A stretch of 10,257 nt of DNA from Candidatus Bipolaricaulota bacterium (GTDB lineage: Bacteria; Bipolaricaulota; Bipolaricaulia; M55B111): assembly GCA_018334615.1 (NCBI GenBank), contig JAGXLP010000035.1, positions 1 through 10,257 on the forward strand, given 5' to 3'. Under the pieces are notes generated by a model, which saw only the letters and a program-made list of their open reading frames with translations, did no database searches and was not told the origin of the DNA. Both the position numbers and the translations under genes were made by a program. This document shows, in pieces, positions 1-6,330 of this stretch (its first letter is position 1; every line of letters begins with the position of its first letter).

Positions 1-1218
1 ACGGCGGCCCAGATTCCCGACATCGCGGGGAGAAAATATCCCCCGGAGTTAGCCGGAGACCTGTATCCGGAAGGGATACCAATTGAGGCCGAAAAGGATT
101 TACCCGAGTTAATAAACGAACAAGACGTGGACCAGGTAGTGTTTTCATACAGCGACGTGCCTCACCAGTACGTTATGGAAAGAGCTTCGCTGGTCAACGC
201 GGCAGGGGCGAATTTCAAACTCCTTAGCCCGAAAAATACCACGCTCAAGTCAGAAAAACCGCTCATATCCATAACCGCAGTTAGGACCGGCTCCGGCAAG
301 AGTCAAACCACCCGGAGAGTGACGGACATACTTCGAAACATGGGGAAAAAGGTCGCGGTAATCAGACACCCCATGCCTTACGGAGACCTCGTGGCGCAAA
401 AAGCTCAACGTTACGAAAATTACGATGATATGGACAAATACGACTGTACCATCGAGGAAAGAGAAGAGTACGAACCTCATATTGATCGAGGAAACCTCCT
501 CTTCGCCGGGGTGGATTACGAGGAAATCCTTCATCAGGCAGAAAAAGAGGCCGACGTAATAGTCTGGGACGGTGGTAACAACGACTTTTCCTTTTACGAG
601 GCCGACTTCAGCATCGTAATGGCCGACCCTCTTCGGGCGGGACACGAAATGACGTATTATCCGGGCAATGTGAGCATAAGAATGGCCGACCTGGTAGTTA
701 TCAATAAGGTTGAAACAGCAACTCCGGACGGGGTAAACGAGGTCCGGGAAAACGTGAGAAACCTTAACCCGAAGGCTCAAATAATTGAGGCCAGTTCTCC
801 GATAACTGTAGAGGATTCATCGGTTATTTCGGGTAAAAAGGTGTTGGCAATAGAGGACGGCCCTACCGTAACTCATGGAGAAATGGACCTGGGAGCGGGA
901 ACGTTAGCCGCAAGAAAATACGGTGCAGCGGAATTGATAGATCCGAAGCCCCACGCCGTGGGTTCACTCGTGGAAACCTTTGAAACCTATACCCATATTC
1001 CTGAACTTCTGCCGGCAATGGGCTACGGGCAAGAGCAAATTGAAGACCTCCAGGCAACCATCAAAAACTGCTCTCCGGAGAGTGTAATAATTGGTACTCC
1101 AATCGATCTCCGTCGGTTAATCGATTTTGACGTCCCCACTACTCGAGTAACCTACGAGCTACAGGAGATCGGTAATCCCACTTTAGAGGACGTACTGTCC
1201 CAACTGGAGGTTTTATAG
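1..1218 (+). CDS. cpgS: Cyclic 2,3-diphosphoglycerate synthetase-like P-loop enzyme (5' end missing)
   Basis: The reading frame is open from the first base, so the gene starts upstream; 405 codons are visible. The first visible residues (IPDIAGRKYPPELAG, LYPEGIP) match my recollection of the family a few tens of residues from its N-terminus, so roughly 30-50 residues are probably missing. The family, also annotated as 'predicted GTPase' COG2403, includes the Methanothermus fervidus enzyme that closes 2,3-diphosphoglycerate into its cyclic form with ATP. Visible motifs, numbered from the window start, are a phosphate-binding loop TGSGKSQTTR (about 96-105), VWDGGNND (about 187-194), ADPLRAGHE and YYPGN (about 207-221), and VINKVE (about 232-237). 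The enzyme should be cytosolic. It ends six bases before upp and is likely cotranscribed with it. The fold and family are secure. Cyclic diphosphoglycerate production is inferred, because most bacterial members have not been tested. Confidence 0.85.
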   Translation, partial: TAAQIPDIAGRKYPPELAGDLYPEGIPIEAEKDLPELINEQDVDQVVFSYSDVPHQYVMERASLVNAAGANFKLLSPKNTTLKSEKPLISITAVRTGSGKSQTTRRVTDILRNMGKKVAVIRHPMPYGDLVAQKAQRYENYDDMDKYDCTIEEREEYEPHIDRGNLLFAGVDYEEILHQAEKEADVIVWDGGNNDFSFYEADFSIVMADPLRAGHEMTYYPGNVSIRMADLVVINKVETATPDGVNEVRENVRNLNPKAQIIEASSPITVEDSSVISGKKVLAIEDGPTVTHGEMDLGAGTLAARKYGAAELIDPKPHAVGSLVETFETYTHIPELLPAMGYGQEQIEDLQATIKNCSPESVIIGTPIDLRRLIDFDVPTTRVTYELQEIGNPTLEDVLSQLEVL

Positions 1219-1224
1219 AAACCT

Positions 1225-1854
1225 ATGGAAGGACAAAACCTGAACATAGTCAGGCACCCTTTAATCCAAAATAAATTAACCTATCTTCGGGATAAGAATA
1301 CCGATAATCAGGATTTTCGATTAATTCTGGAGGAGCTGACCACCCTGATGGTCTACGAAATTACCAGAAGCTACCCACTCAAAGAGACGGAAGTAGAAAC
1401 GCCTCTGGAAAAGACGACCTCTCAGACTTTGGCAACAAAAGTAGCCCTCGTACCGATCCTTCGGGCTGGTGTCGGGATGCTTGAAGGGGTACTAAATCTC
1501 CTGCCCAAAGCGAGGGTCGGACATATAGGTCTTTATCGAGATCACGAAACTCTGGAACCGGTCGAATACTACAAAAAACTACCCCAGCCCCTGAGTGAAT
1601 TTCAGACGATCGTTGTAGACCCGATGTTAGCCACCGGGGGAACGGCCAAGGCTGGCGTAGAATTAGTCAAACAAGAGGGAGGGAAAAACGTACAGTTCCT
1701 CTGTCTTGTTGCTGCTCCCGAGGGGGTAGAAAACTTTTCAGAAAAACACCCCAACGTACCTATTTATACCGCAGCCGTGGATGAAGAACTGGATGAGAAC
1801 GGGTATATTCACCCGGGATTAGGGGATGCTGGCGATAGATTGTTCGGAACGTAA
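1225..1854 (+). CDS. upp: Uracil phosphoribosyltransferase
   Basis: This cytosolic pyrimidine-salvage enzyme converts uracil and PRPP to UMP and pyrophosphate. The 209-residue length is the usual bacterial length. The PRPP-binding loop VVDPMLATGGTA lies at 130-141. The conserved LRAGVGM is at 79-85 and GLYRDHETLEPVEYY at 102-116. The uracil-recognising C-terminus YIHPGLGDAGDRLFGT is complete at 194-209. The ATG at 1225 gives the normal family N-terminus (NIVRHPLIQNKLTYLRD). A GGAGG at 1206-1210 inside the preceding gene is 14 bases away, which is long, so translation may partly depend on coupling with the upstream gene, whose stop is only six bases before. No pyrimidine-linked gene is nearby in the window; the neighbour is the cyclic-diphosphoglycerate enzyme homologue. 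A stem-loop follows the gene. Confidence 0.97.
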   Translation: MEGQNLNIVRHPLIQNKLTYLRDKNTDNQDFRLILEELTTLMVYEITRSYPLKETEVETPLEKTTSQTLATKVALVPILRAGVGMLEGVLNLLPKARVGHIGLYRDHETLEPVEYYKKLPQPLSEFQTIVVDPMLATGGTAKAGVELVKQEGGKNVQFLCLVAAPEGVENFSEKHPNVPIYTAAVDEELDENGYIHPGLGDAGDRLFGT

Positions 1855-1898
1855 GATAGTAGCTAGAAAAGACGTTCGTTTAACCCGCAACAAATAGA

Positions 1899-1928
1899 AG
1901 GCCCCAGACCCTAGGAGGAATGGGGCCT
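1899..1928. terminator. Stem-loop between convergent genes, probable terminator
   Basis: AGGCCCCA (1899-1906) and TGGGGCCT (1921-1928) form a perfect 8-bp stem around a 14-base loop. It lies 44 bases past the upp stop and 23 bases past the stop of the nitroreductase gene that converges on it. Read on the minus strand the stem is followed by the T-rich TTCTATTTGTT, so it fits best as the end of the nitroreductase transcript. On the plus strand there is no run of T, so any effect on upp transcripts would be weaker. Confidence 0.65.
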
Positions 1929-1951
1929 ACAAAGACACATTTATTGGGAAA

Positions 1952-2494
1952 TCACTCGTTTCCAAATCTATTGTAATGGACGATATCTTCCAGCTTCGCC
2001 CTGGTTTCGTTCCTTTTCTGGTCTGGTTTACCGAGTGGCAAGAGATAGGTCAACCTAATCTCCTTGGGGAAGCCGAGTAGTTTTTTTGCATCTGCTTCTA
2101 CCGAATCTTTCCTGTTCTCAAGATCGTATACGTCGAGCCAATAAGCTCCCAGGCCCAAGCTATAAGCGGCAAGAGCCATATTATGTGCCGCGACGGCGCC
2201 CTCTTCGATAAAATGGCTCGTCGCACAACTGGTAATCCCAATTGCAATGGTCAAGGGTGCGTTCTTTATTCCCGCCGTATAGATAGTAACACGCTTTGTG
2301 AGCTCGTAAAGCTGCTGTTTAAGCTCCCGATCTTCTACGACCAGAAACTGCCAGGGTTCACAATCCCCAAAACTTTCCGACCAGTACCCGGCCTGTAAAA
2401 CCGCGTTCAGCTCTTCTTCCTCCACTGGCTCATCCTTGAATTTGAACACCATCCTTCTTTCTTTAATCGCCTTCAATACTTCATTGTCTATCAT
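1952..2494 (-). CDS. Nitroreductase-family FMN oxidoreductase
   Basis: This looks like a small, cytosolic, probably dimeric flavoprotein that reduces substrates with NAD(P)H; the substrate cannot be read from sequence. It has 180 residues from the chosen ATG, typical of the compact members. The N-terminal FMN-phosphate pattern is present as KERRMVFKF (11-19). EPWQFLVVED follows about 25 residues later. The helix GAVAAHNMALAAYSLGLGAYW corresponds to the usual central glycine/alanine-rich segment, and LPLGKPDQ is near the end. The segment before EPWQF reads WSESFGDC where many relatives have APS..N.Q, so the flavin-site loop is atypical. A TTG 27 bases upstream could start a 189-residue form, but the ATG at 2494 has a strong GGAGGAG six bases away and was chosen. 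The gene stands alone, convergent with upp and divergent from galT. Confidence 0.85.
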   Translation of the reverse strand: MIDNEVLKAIKERRMVFKFKDEPVEEEELNAVLQAGYWSESFGDCEPWQFLVVEDRELKQQLYELTKRVTIYTAGIKNAPLTIAIGITSCATSHFIEEGAVAAHNMALAAYSLGLGAYWLDVYDLENRKDSVEADAKKLLGFPKEIRLTYLLPLGKPDQKRNETRAKLEDIVHYNRFGNE

Positions 2495-2500
2495 TTTTCT

Positions 2501-2507
2501 CTCCTCC
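2501..2507 (-). promoter_or_regulatory. Ribosome binding site deciding the nitroreductase start
   Basis: On the minus strand this reads GGAGGAG, six bases before the ATG at 2494. It lies downstream of the alternative TTG start at 2521 and so supports the shorter, 180-residue protein. Confidence 0.8.
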
Positions 2508-2548
2508 GGTAAAAAATCCAAGGTGAATATATTCTACCGCATTGTTAT

Positions 2549-2560
2549 TTTACCGGTAAA
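2549..2560. promoter_or_regulatory. Palindrome TTTACCGGTAAA, possible operator
   Basis: This is a perfect 12-bp palindrome about 55 bases upstream of the nitroreductase ATG. Its right half CCGGTAAA recurs at 2506-2513, overlapping that gene's ribosome binding site. A possible minus-strand -10 element (TAGAAT) lies between them at 2531-2536. A 12-bp palindrome can occur by chance a few times in 10 kb, so only its position beside a start makes it of interest. Confidence 0.3.
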
Positions 2561-2606
2561 GAGGAAAGACCACAATCTATAAGAATTTTCTCATAAAATC
2601 AGGGTT

Positions 2607-2653
2607 TCAAGAGAATCTCCTTGACGATCTCAAGTTGAACCGACTCCGGTCGG
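2607..2653. repeat. Cluster of short dyads in the divergent nitroreductase-galT region
   Basis: Three inverted repeats sit side by side. At 2607-2624, TCAAGAGA and TCTC(C)TTGA pair with one bulged base. At 2630-2638, TCAA-G-TTGA is a perfect small dyad. At 2640-2653, CCGAC-TCCG-GTCGG pairs perfectly; the overlapping CTCCG-GT-CGGAG is an alternative. They lie upstream of a TATAAA at 2674-2679 and could be regulator sites for galT, the nitroreductase gene or both. No known operator is recognised. Confidence 0.3.
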
Positions 2654-2673
2654 AGCATACCTTTTAATGTGAC

Positions 2674-2679
2674 TATAAA
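2674..2679 (+). promoter_or_regulatory. Candidate -10 element for galT
   Basis: TATAAA lies 53 bases before the galT ATG. No TTGACA-like element is found 16-18 bases upstream, so activation by a bound regulator or a different sigma factor would be needed. It is flanked by two near-identical segments, CCTTTTAATG at 2660-2669 and CCTTTAATG at 2680-2688. Confidence 0.25.
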
Positions 2680-2732
2680 CCTTTAATGCATACACTAACC
2701 ATTGCTCAACCCCAGAGGCGGGGGAGGAATTG

Positions 2733-3752
2733 ATGGTAGAAATAAGAAAAGAAGTGACCAAAGGTATCTGGACGATTATTGCCCCGACAAGGGGAGAGAG
2801 ACCGTTCGACTATACCGGTAAATCAGAAAATAAAGACGCAAGAGAAGAATCCAGGGATTGCCCATTTTGCCCGGGAAACGAAGAAGATACCCCCTCCGAA
2901 GTTTACTCAATTCGCGATGAGAATAGTCAAACCGAATTTTCCTGGCAGGTTAGGGTATTTCCCAACAAGTTCCCCGCACTGGATAAAGAAGGTACTTCTT
3001 CGGTAATAGAGAGTGATTTGTTTAAAACCATGGGTGGGTTCGGGTTTCACGAAGTAGTTGCAGAAACCCCGCTACACGACGTTAGACTGGAGGATCTCCC
3101 AGTAGAAGATATCAAACTAATTATCCAAACATACCTCGAGAGACTGAGTGCTTTCAGTGAACACCCGGAGATAAAGTACGTGAGCATATTTAGAAACCAG
3201 GGGGAGAGGGCTGGAGCTTCGCTTACCCATCCCCACAGCCAGATAATGGCCACCACCTTTGTACCAAATTTGGTAAGGACGGAAATAGAGCGGACAAGCT
3301 CCTTTCATAGAGCCAAGGGGTCCTGTATTTTCTGTGACCTAATCGAGGCAGAAAAGAGAGAAGGGAAAAGGATAATATCGGAAAACGAGGGGTTTGTCAC
3401 CATTTCGCCGTTCGGAGCTCGGTTTCCCTACGAGACACACCTACTGCCGAAAAAACACCAGATGGGCTTTCAGGAAATAACGGAGGAAGAAACTTCTCTG
3501 CTGGCAGATGAGCTAAAAAAGACTCTAACCGCCCTTACCGGGGAGCTGGGGGACTTCCCATATAACTTAGTAATCCACACTTCCCCTCAAACCCGGACGG
3601 AAAGCGAGACTGAAGAGTACACTTATCACTGGCACATAGAAATATTACCCAGATTAACCATTCCGGCGGGGTTTGAAAGAGGTAGCGAAAATTTTATCAA
3701 CATAGTTAGCCCGGAAGATGCCGCAGAGGCACTTCGAGGAAAAATCGACTAA
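2733..3752 (+). CDS. galT: Galactose-1-phosphate uridylyltransferase (GalT family)
   Basis: GalT moves UMP between UDP-glucose and a hexose-1-phosphate through a uridylylated histidine. The protein has 339 residues, the usual length. Zinc-site candidates are C43 and C46 in CPFC, H115, and the first histidine of HPHSQ (166-170). H168 in that motif is the expected nucleophile, preceded by RNQGERAGASLTHPH. A second cysteine pair (CIFC, 198-201) and the C-terminal YHWHIEILPR (298-307) complete the two-domain HIT-like fold. Start: ATG at 2733 has GGAGG five bases upstream (2723-2727); the in-frame TTG at 2730 is too close to it. No galK, galE or galactosidase is visible, and the next genes make trehalose, so its job may be managing UDP- or ADP-glucose and glucose-1-phosphate rather than galactose use. 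Relatives acting on ADP-glucose exist, so nucleotide specificity is open. Confidence 0.88.
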   Translation: MVEIRKEVTKGIWTIIAPTRGERPFDYTGKSENKDAREESRDCPFCPGNEEDTPSEVYSIRDENSQTEFSWQVRVFPNKFPALDKEGTSSVIESDLFKTMGGFGFHEVVAETPLHDVRLEDLPVEDIKLIIQTYLERLSAFSEHPEIKYVSIFRNQGERAGASLTHPHSQIMATTFVPNLVRTEIERTSSFHRAKGSCIFCDLIEAEKREGKRIISENEGFVTISPFGARFPYETHLLPKKHQMGFQEITEEETSLLADELKKTLTALTGELGDFPYNLVIHTSPQTRTESETEEYTYHWHIEILPRLTIPAGFERGSENFINIVSPEDAAEALRGKID

Positions 3753-3792
3753 AGAGAGACCTAAATTGTACGATGGTGTCGGTTGTATCACT

Positions 3793-3821
3793 TTGCAAAA
3801 GCACAAACCTTACCCTATCCT
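3793..3821 (+). promoter_or_regulatory. Weak candidate promoter before the TPS gene
   Basis: TTGCAA (3793-3798) and TATCCT (3816-3821) are separated by 17 bases, each matching four of six consensus positions. They lie in the 114-base gap between galT and the TPS gene and would give a leader of about 40 bases. The match is weak and readthrough from galT is equally possible. Confidence 0.22.
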
Positions 3822-3856
3822 GACTTGTGGATTATTCGGACTTCGCTGAATTCCGG

Positions 3857-3862
3857 GGTGAT
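3857..3862 (+). promoter_or_regulatory. Ribosome binding site deciding the TPS start
   Basis: GGTGAT, within GGGGTGAT, pairs with the 16S rRNA tail (ATCACCTCC) and ends four bases before the GTG at 3867. This supports that GTG over the in-frame TTG at 3783 and GTG at 3858, which lack a good site. Confidence 0.6.
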
Positions 3863-3866
3863 ACCA

Positions 3867-5282
3867 GTGGAAAAGTCTTACGATAGAGAAAGGCTAATCG
3901 TGGTTGCAAACGCAGAACCATACCAGCACCTCCATAGTGAAGGAGGAATAAAACAGGAAAAACTGGCAGGTGGTCTAACGACTGGTCTGGATCCGATGAT
4001 GAAGAACTCCAACAACCTCTGGATCGCCTGGGGGAGGGGTGAAGCGGATTTTGAGGTCACGGATGACGAAAGCAAGGTCGTAGTTCCCGACGACGAAATT
4101 GGCTACACGTTGAAGAGGCTGGAGCTCTCAAGGGAGGAGATAAACGGGTTCTACTACGGGTTCTCCAACTCCACTCTCTGGCCAATCTGTCACTCGTTCC
4201 CTCATAAGGCAAACCTGGGTAAGGAAAACTGGGAGGTCTATAAAAAAGTAAATAAACGGTTCGCGGAAAGCGTTCTGGAGGAGCTTCGCCCGGGAGACAG
4301 GATATGGGTTCAAGACTACCAGCTCGCCCTTGTCCCCCAAATGATCAGACAGGAGAAGCCCGACGCAAAAATCGCTATATTCTGGCATATCCCCTGGCCT
4401 CCCTGGGAGACGTTTGGAATAATTCCCTGGAAAAGGGAACTTGTAGAGGGAATACTCGGTGCGGACTTCATCGGTTTTCATACCTCCTGGCTGGTACATA
4501 ACTTCCTGGACACTGTATTTAAACTGGGGGGAGCGGCAAATAGAGACGAAAATATCGCCCGGCTGGACTCCGATCGGACTGTAGTAAATAACATCCCCCT
4601 GGGAATAGATACGGATTTCTTCCAGAGTACGGCCAAACGAAAGGAGGAAGCTCAACGTTTGAAGGAAAACTTTGCTTCTAGAAAGCTGGTTCTGGGTGTG
4701 GATCGTCTTGACTATACAAAGGGGATCGACCGGAGGATAGAGGCGATAAGCACTTTCTTCGAGAAATACCCTCAATACAAGGGCGAAGTTAGCTTTATTG
4801 AAAGAATTTCCCCAAGCCGTTCCAAGGTAAAGGAATACCAGCAGATGAGGGAAAAGATAGAGCAGGGCATTGCCGAAATAAACGGTGAGTTGAGAGGGGA
4901 GGAGTGGGTACCTATCCGCTACTTTTACCAGCACCTTCCCCAGGAACAATTAATCCCTTATTATCTCGCCGCTGACGTCGGATTACTGACCCCGTTAATC
5001 GACGGAATGAACTTAGTGGCAAAGGAGTACGTCGCTACCCGGGATAAAGGGATGCTGATTCTTTCGGAATTTGCCGGGGCTGCAGAAACACTGGGAGAGG
5101 CAATCCAGGTCAACCCTTATAATTCCGAAAGAGTGGCGGACGCTCTCCACGAAGCTCTAACTACTCCGATAGAGGATCAGAAAAGGAAGTTTGATAAAAT
5201 GAAACGTAAGTTGAACCAGATGGACGTCCACTGGTGGCGTGACAGGTTCCTGGAGGAGTGGGAAATTAGCCTTCACAATTAG
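3867..5282 (+). CDS. otsA: Trehalose-6-phosphate synthase (GT20 family)
   Basis: The GT20 enzyme joins glucose from UDP- or ADP-glucose to glucose-6-phosphate, giving trehalose-6-phosphate, in the cytosol. From GTG 3867 it has 471 residues and begins EKSYDRERLIVVANAEPY, as the family begins near its first beta strand; a longer 499-residue form from TTG 3783 is less likely. Visible motifs are LAGGLTTG (33-40), YGFSNSTLWP (97-106), WHIPWPPWETF (173-183), VDRLDYTKGI (278-287) and LIDGMNLVAKE (377-387). By comparison with E. coli OtsA, R280 and K285 should bind the nucleotide diphosphate, H174, D379 and E387 the donor sugar, and Y97, W105 and R318 the acceptor. The N-terminal motif usually VSNR or VANR reads VANA here: A16 replaces the arginine that contacts the acceptor phosphate. 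The otsB gene follows 11 bases later, which strongly supports trehalose phosphate as product. Another phosphorylated acceptor, such as glycerol-3-phosphate, is the main alternative. Confidence 0.88.
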   Translation: MEKSYDRERLIVVANAEPYQHLHSEGGIKQEKLAGGLTTGLDPMMKNSNNLWIAWGRGEADFEVTDDESKVVVPDDEIGYTLKRLELSREEINGFYYGFSNSTLWPICHSFPHKANLGKENWEVYKKVNKRFAESVLEELRPGDRIWVQDYQLALVPQMIRQEKPDAKIAIFWHIPWPPWETFGIIPWKRELVEGILGADFIGFHTSWLVHNFLDTVFKLGGAANRDENIARLDSDRTVVNNIPLGIDTDFFQSTAKRKEEAQRLKENFASRKLVLGVDRLDYTKGIDRRIEAISTFFEKYPQYKGEVSFIERISPSRSKVKEYQQMREKIEQGIAEINGELRGEEWVPIRYFYQHLPQEQLIPYYLAADVGLLTPLIDGMNLVAKEYVATRDKGMLILSEFAGAAETLGEAIQVNPYNSERVADALHEALTTPIEDQKRKFDKMKRKLNQMDVHWWRDRFLEEWEISLHN

Positions 5283-5293
5283 GAAAACCTAAA

Positions 5294-6094
5294 ATGAAGC
5301 TCAGCAACCCCTTCAACGCCGAACTCAAACAGAGACTGGATAATGCCATCGACGAATCGAAAAGAATCCTGCTTTGTACCGACTTCGACGGGACTCTCGT
5401 GACTTTTACCGGGCTTCCCAGCGAGACTCAGCTGCCAATAGAAATGAGGGAGCTACTCACACGCCTGGCGGGACTGGAAGCGTTGCATCTTGCAATAATT
5501 AGCGGAAGGAGATTTCAGGAACTTTCTGAACTCGTCCCTGTAGAGGGGGTCACGCTGGCGGGTAATCACGGGTTAAAAATACAGTTCAAGGACGGAACAG
5601 CCTACGAACCGGAAATCGGTGAGGATCTCAAAAAAACTATAGCCCTGTTCAACAAAGATATTCAAGAGAGGTTTGGCGATAAAGAAGGAATAATCATCGA
5701 AAATAAGAATTTTGGCCTGGCACTTCACTATCGACGATACGACGGGGACGAGGGGAAAATAGAGGACGAGTTCCACGAAATCTGGAAGGACCATAACTTT
5801 TCCGCCCTGGAAGTGATTGAAGGAGCAAAGCTGTTAGAAGTTCGCCCCGCCAACTGGAACAAGGGAGACGCAATTAAACTGCTGCAGGAAAAGTGGGGAG
5901 GGAGGCCAACTATCTACCTGGGAGACGATACGACCGACGAGGACGCTTTTCGAGTTCTCCAGGGACAAAACTTGGGTTTCCCCATCCTGGTGAGCCGGGA
6001 CGAAAATAAGGATACTAATGCCCAGTACAGGCTGAAGGATCCAGCCGCGGTGGGAGATTTTCTGGATGATCTCTACCGGTATCTTACAAATTAA
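5294..6094 (+). CDS. otsB: Trehalose-6-phosphate phosphatase (HAD superfamily)
   Basis: It removes phosphate from trehalose-6-phosphate to release trehalose. The 266-residue length is normal. HAD motif I is DFDGTL (30-35), with D30 as the nucleophile and D32 as the general acid. Motif II is ISGR (69-72), followed by the family-typical LAGNHGLKI (88-96). VRPANWNKGDA (183-193) carries the motif III lysine K190, and LGDDTTDEDAF (209-219) is the magnesium-binding motif IV. The intervening cap domain includes LHYRRYDGDEGK. The ATG at 5294 has AGGA at 5281-5284 overlapping the stop codon of the TPS gene, so the two are cotranscribed and probably translationally linked. All catalytic residues are present. 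The close pairing favours a dedicated trehalose pathway; activity on glucosylglycerol-phosphate or another glycoside phosphate cannot be excluded if the partner synthase has changed acceptor. Confidence 0.94.
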   Translation: MKLSNPFNAELKQRLDNAIDESKRILLCTDFDGTLVTFTGLPSETQLPIEMRELLTRLAGLEALHLAIISGRRFQELSELVPVEGVTLAGNHGLKIQFKDGTAYEPEIGEDLKKTIALFNKDIQERFGDKEGIIIENKNFGLALHYRRYDGDEGKIEDEFHEIWKDHNFSALEVIEGAKLLEVRPANWNKGDAIKLLQEKWGGRPTIYLGDDTTDEDAFRVLQGQNLGFPILVSRDENKDTNAQYRLKDPAAVGDFLDDLYRYLTN

Positions 6095-6152
6095 CCATCC
6101 CGACATCTCGTATTGAAGAAAGCACTTCAGGCCGATTTAGGAACAGATTTTG

Positions 6153-6171
6153 CACCTCGGGTGATTTTTTT
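6153..6171 (+). terminator. Candidate intrinsic terminator after otsB
   Basis: CACC-TCG-GGTG (6153-6163) is followed after one A by seven consecutive T (6165-6171), 58 bases past the otsB stop. The T run is good, but the stem has only four base pairs, so termination may be partial. Confidence 0.4.
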
Positions 6172-6185
6172 GTAACCTATGTGAA

Positions 6186-6236
6186 GTAACGACCACCGTC
6201 GAAAAAATGCAGCTGTCGACTTATTTGGTAACGACC
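6186..6236 (+). repeat. Exact 9-bp direct repeat upstream of treT
   Basis: GTAACGACC occurs at 6186-6194 and again at 6228-6236. The offset is 42 bases, close to four turns of B-DNA, so two bound proteins would face the same side. Both copies lie upstream of the TATAAT box of treT, the second overlapping the inverted repeat at 6234-6257. The palindrome GTCGAC (6215-6220) lies between them. They may be paired activator or repressor sites; the regulator is unknown. Confidence 0.4.
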
Positions 6237-6257
6237 TTCTCGTTAATACAGGAAGGT
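6234..6257. promoter_or_regulatory. Inverted repeat over the -35 region of treT, possible operator
   Basis: ACCTTC (6234-6239) and GAAGGT (6252-6257) are perfect complements around 12 bases. The dyad covers the position where a -35 element would sit relative to the TATAAT at 6269, a common place for a repressor or activator to bind. Confidence 0.35.
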
Positions 6258-6268
6258 TAGTATACAAA

Positions 6269-6274
6269 TATAAT
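6269..6274 (+). promoter_or_regulatory. -10 element of the treT promoter
   Basis: A perfect TATAAT lies 56 bases before the treT ATG in an AT-rich setting. There is no recognisable TTGACA 16-18 bases upstream, which fits a promoter that depends on a regulator bound at the repeats just upstream. The segment TAATACAG occurs on both sides, at 6244-6251 and 6302-6309. Transcription would start near 6281. Confidence 0.55.
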
Positions 6275-6330
6275 TCAATGAAGTGTAAAATTATTTTTCG
6301 CTAATACAGACACGGAGGGGTTAGAATTTC

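Noticed and set aside
250..780. Open frame of 176 codons on the minus strand opposite the cyclic diphosphoglycerate enzyme gene
   Set aside because: It is a shadow of a conserved gene, with no family resemblance in its translation.
2183..2398. Plus-strand open frame opposite the nitroreductase gene
   Set aside because: It lies within the antisense of a conserved gene, and its composition is not protein-like for this genome.
2621..2626. TTGACG as a -35 element for galT
   Set aside because: No -10-like hexamer lies 16-18 bases downstream; that position falls in the GC-rich dyad at 2640-2653.
2814..2822. Third copy of ACCGGTAAA, matching half of the palindrome at 2549-2560
   Set aside because: It lies within the galT coding sequence and is short enough to be chance, so I did not count it as a regulator site.
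3262..3275. Perfect 14-bp palindrome TACCAAATTTGGTA
   Set aside because: It lies inside galT and encodes ordinary residues. About one palindrome of this length is expected by chance in a window of this size.
4128..4949. Long open frame on the minus strand (273 codons) opposite the TPS gene
   Set aside because: It is wholly antisense to a well-supported GT20 enzyme. Its protein has no recognisable domain, and I did not find support for an independent gene.
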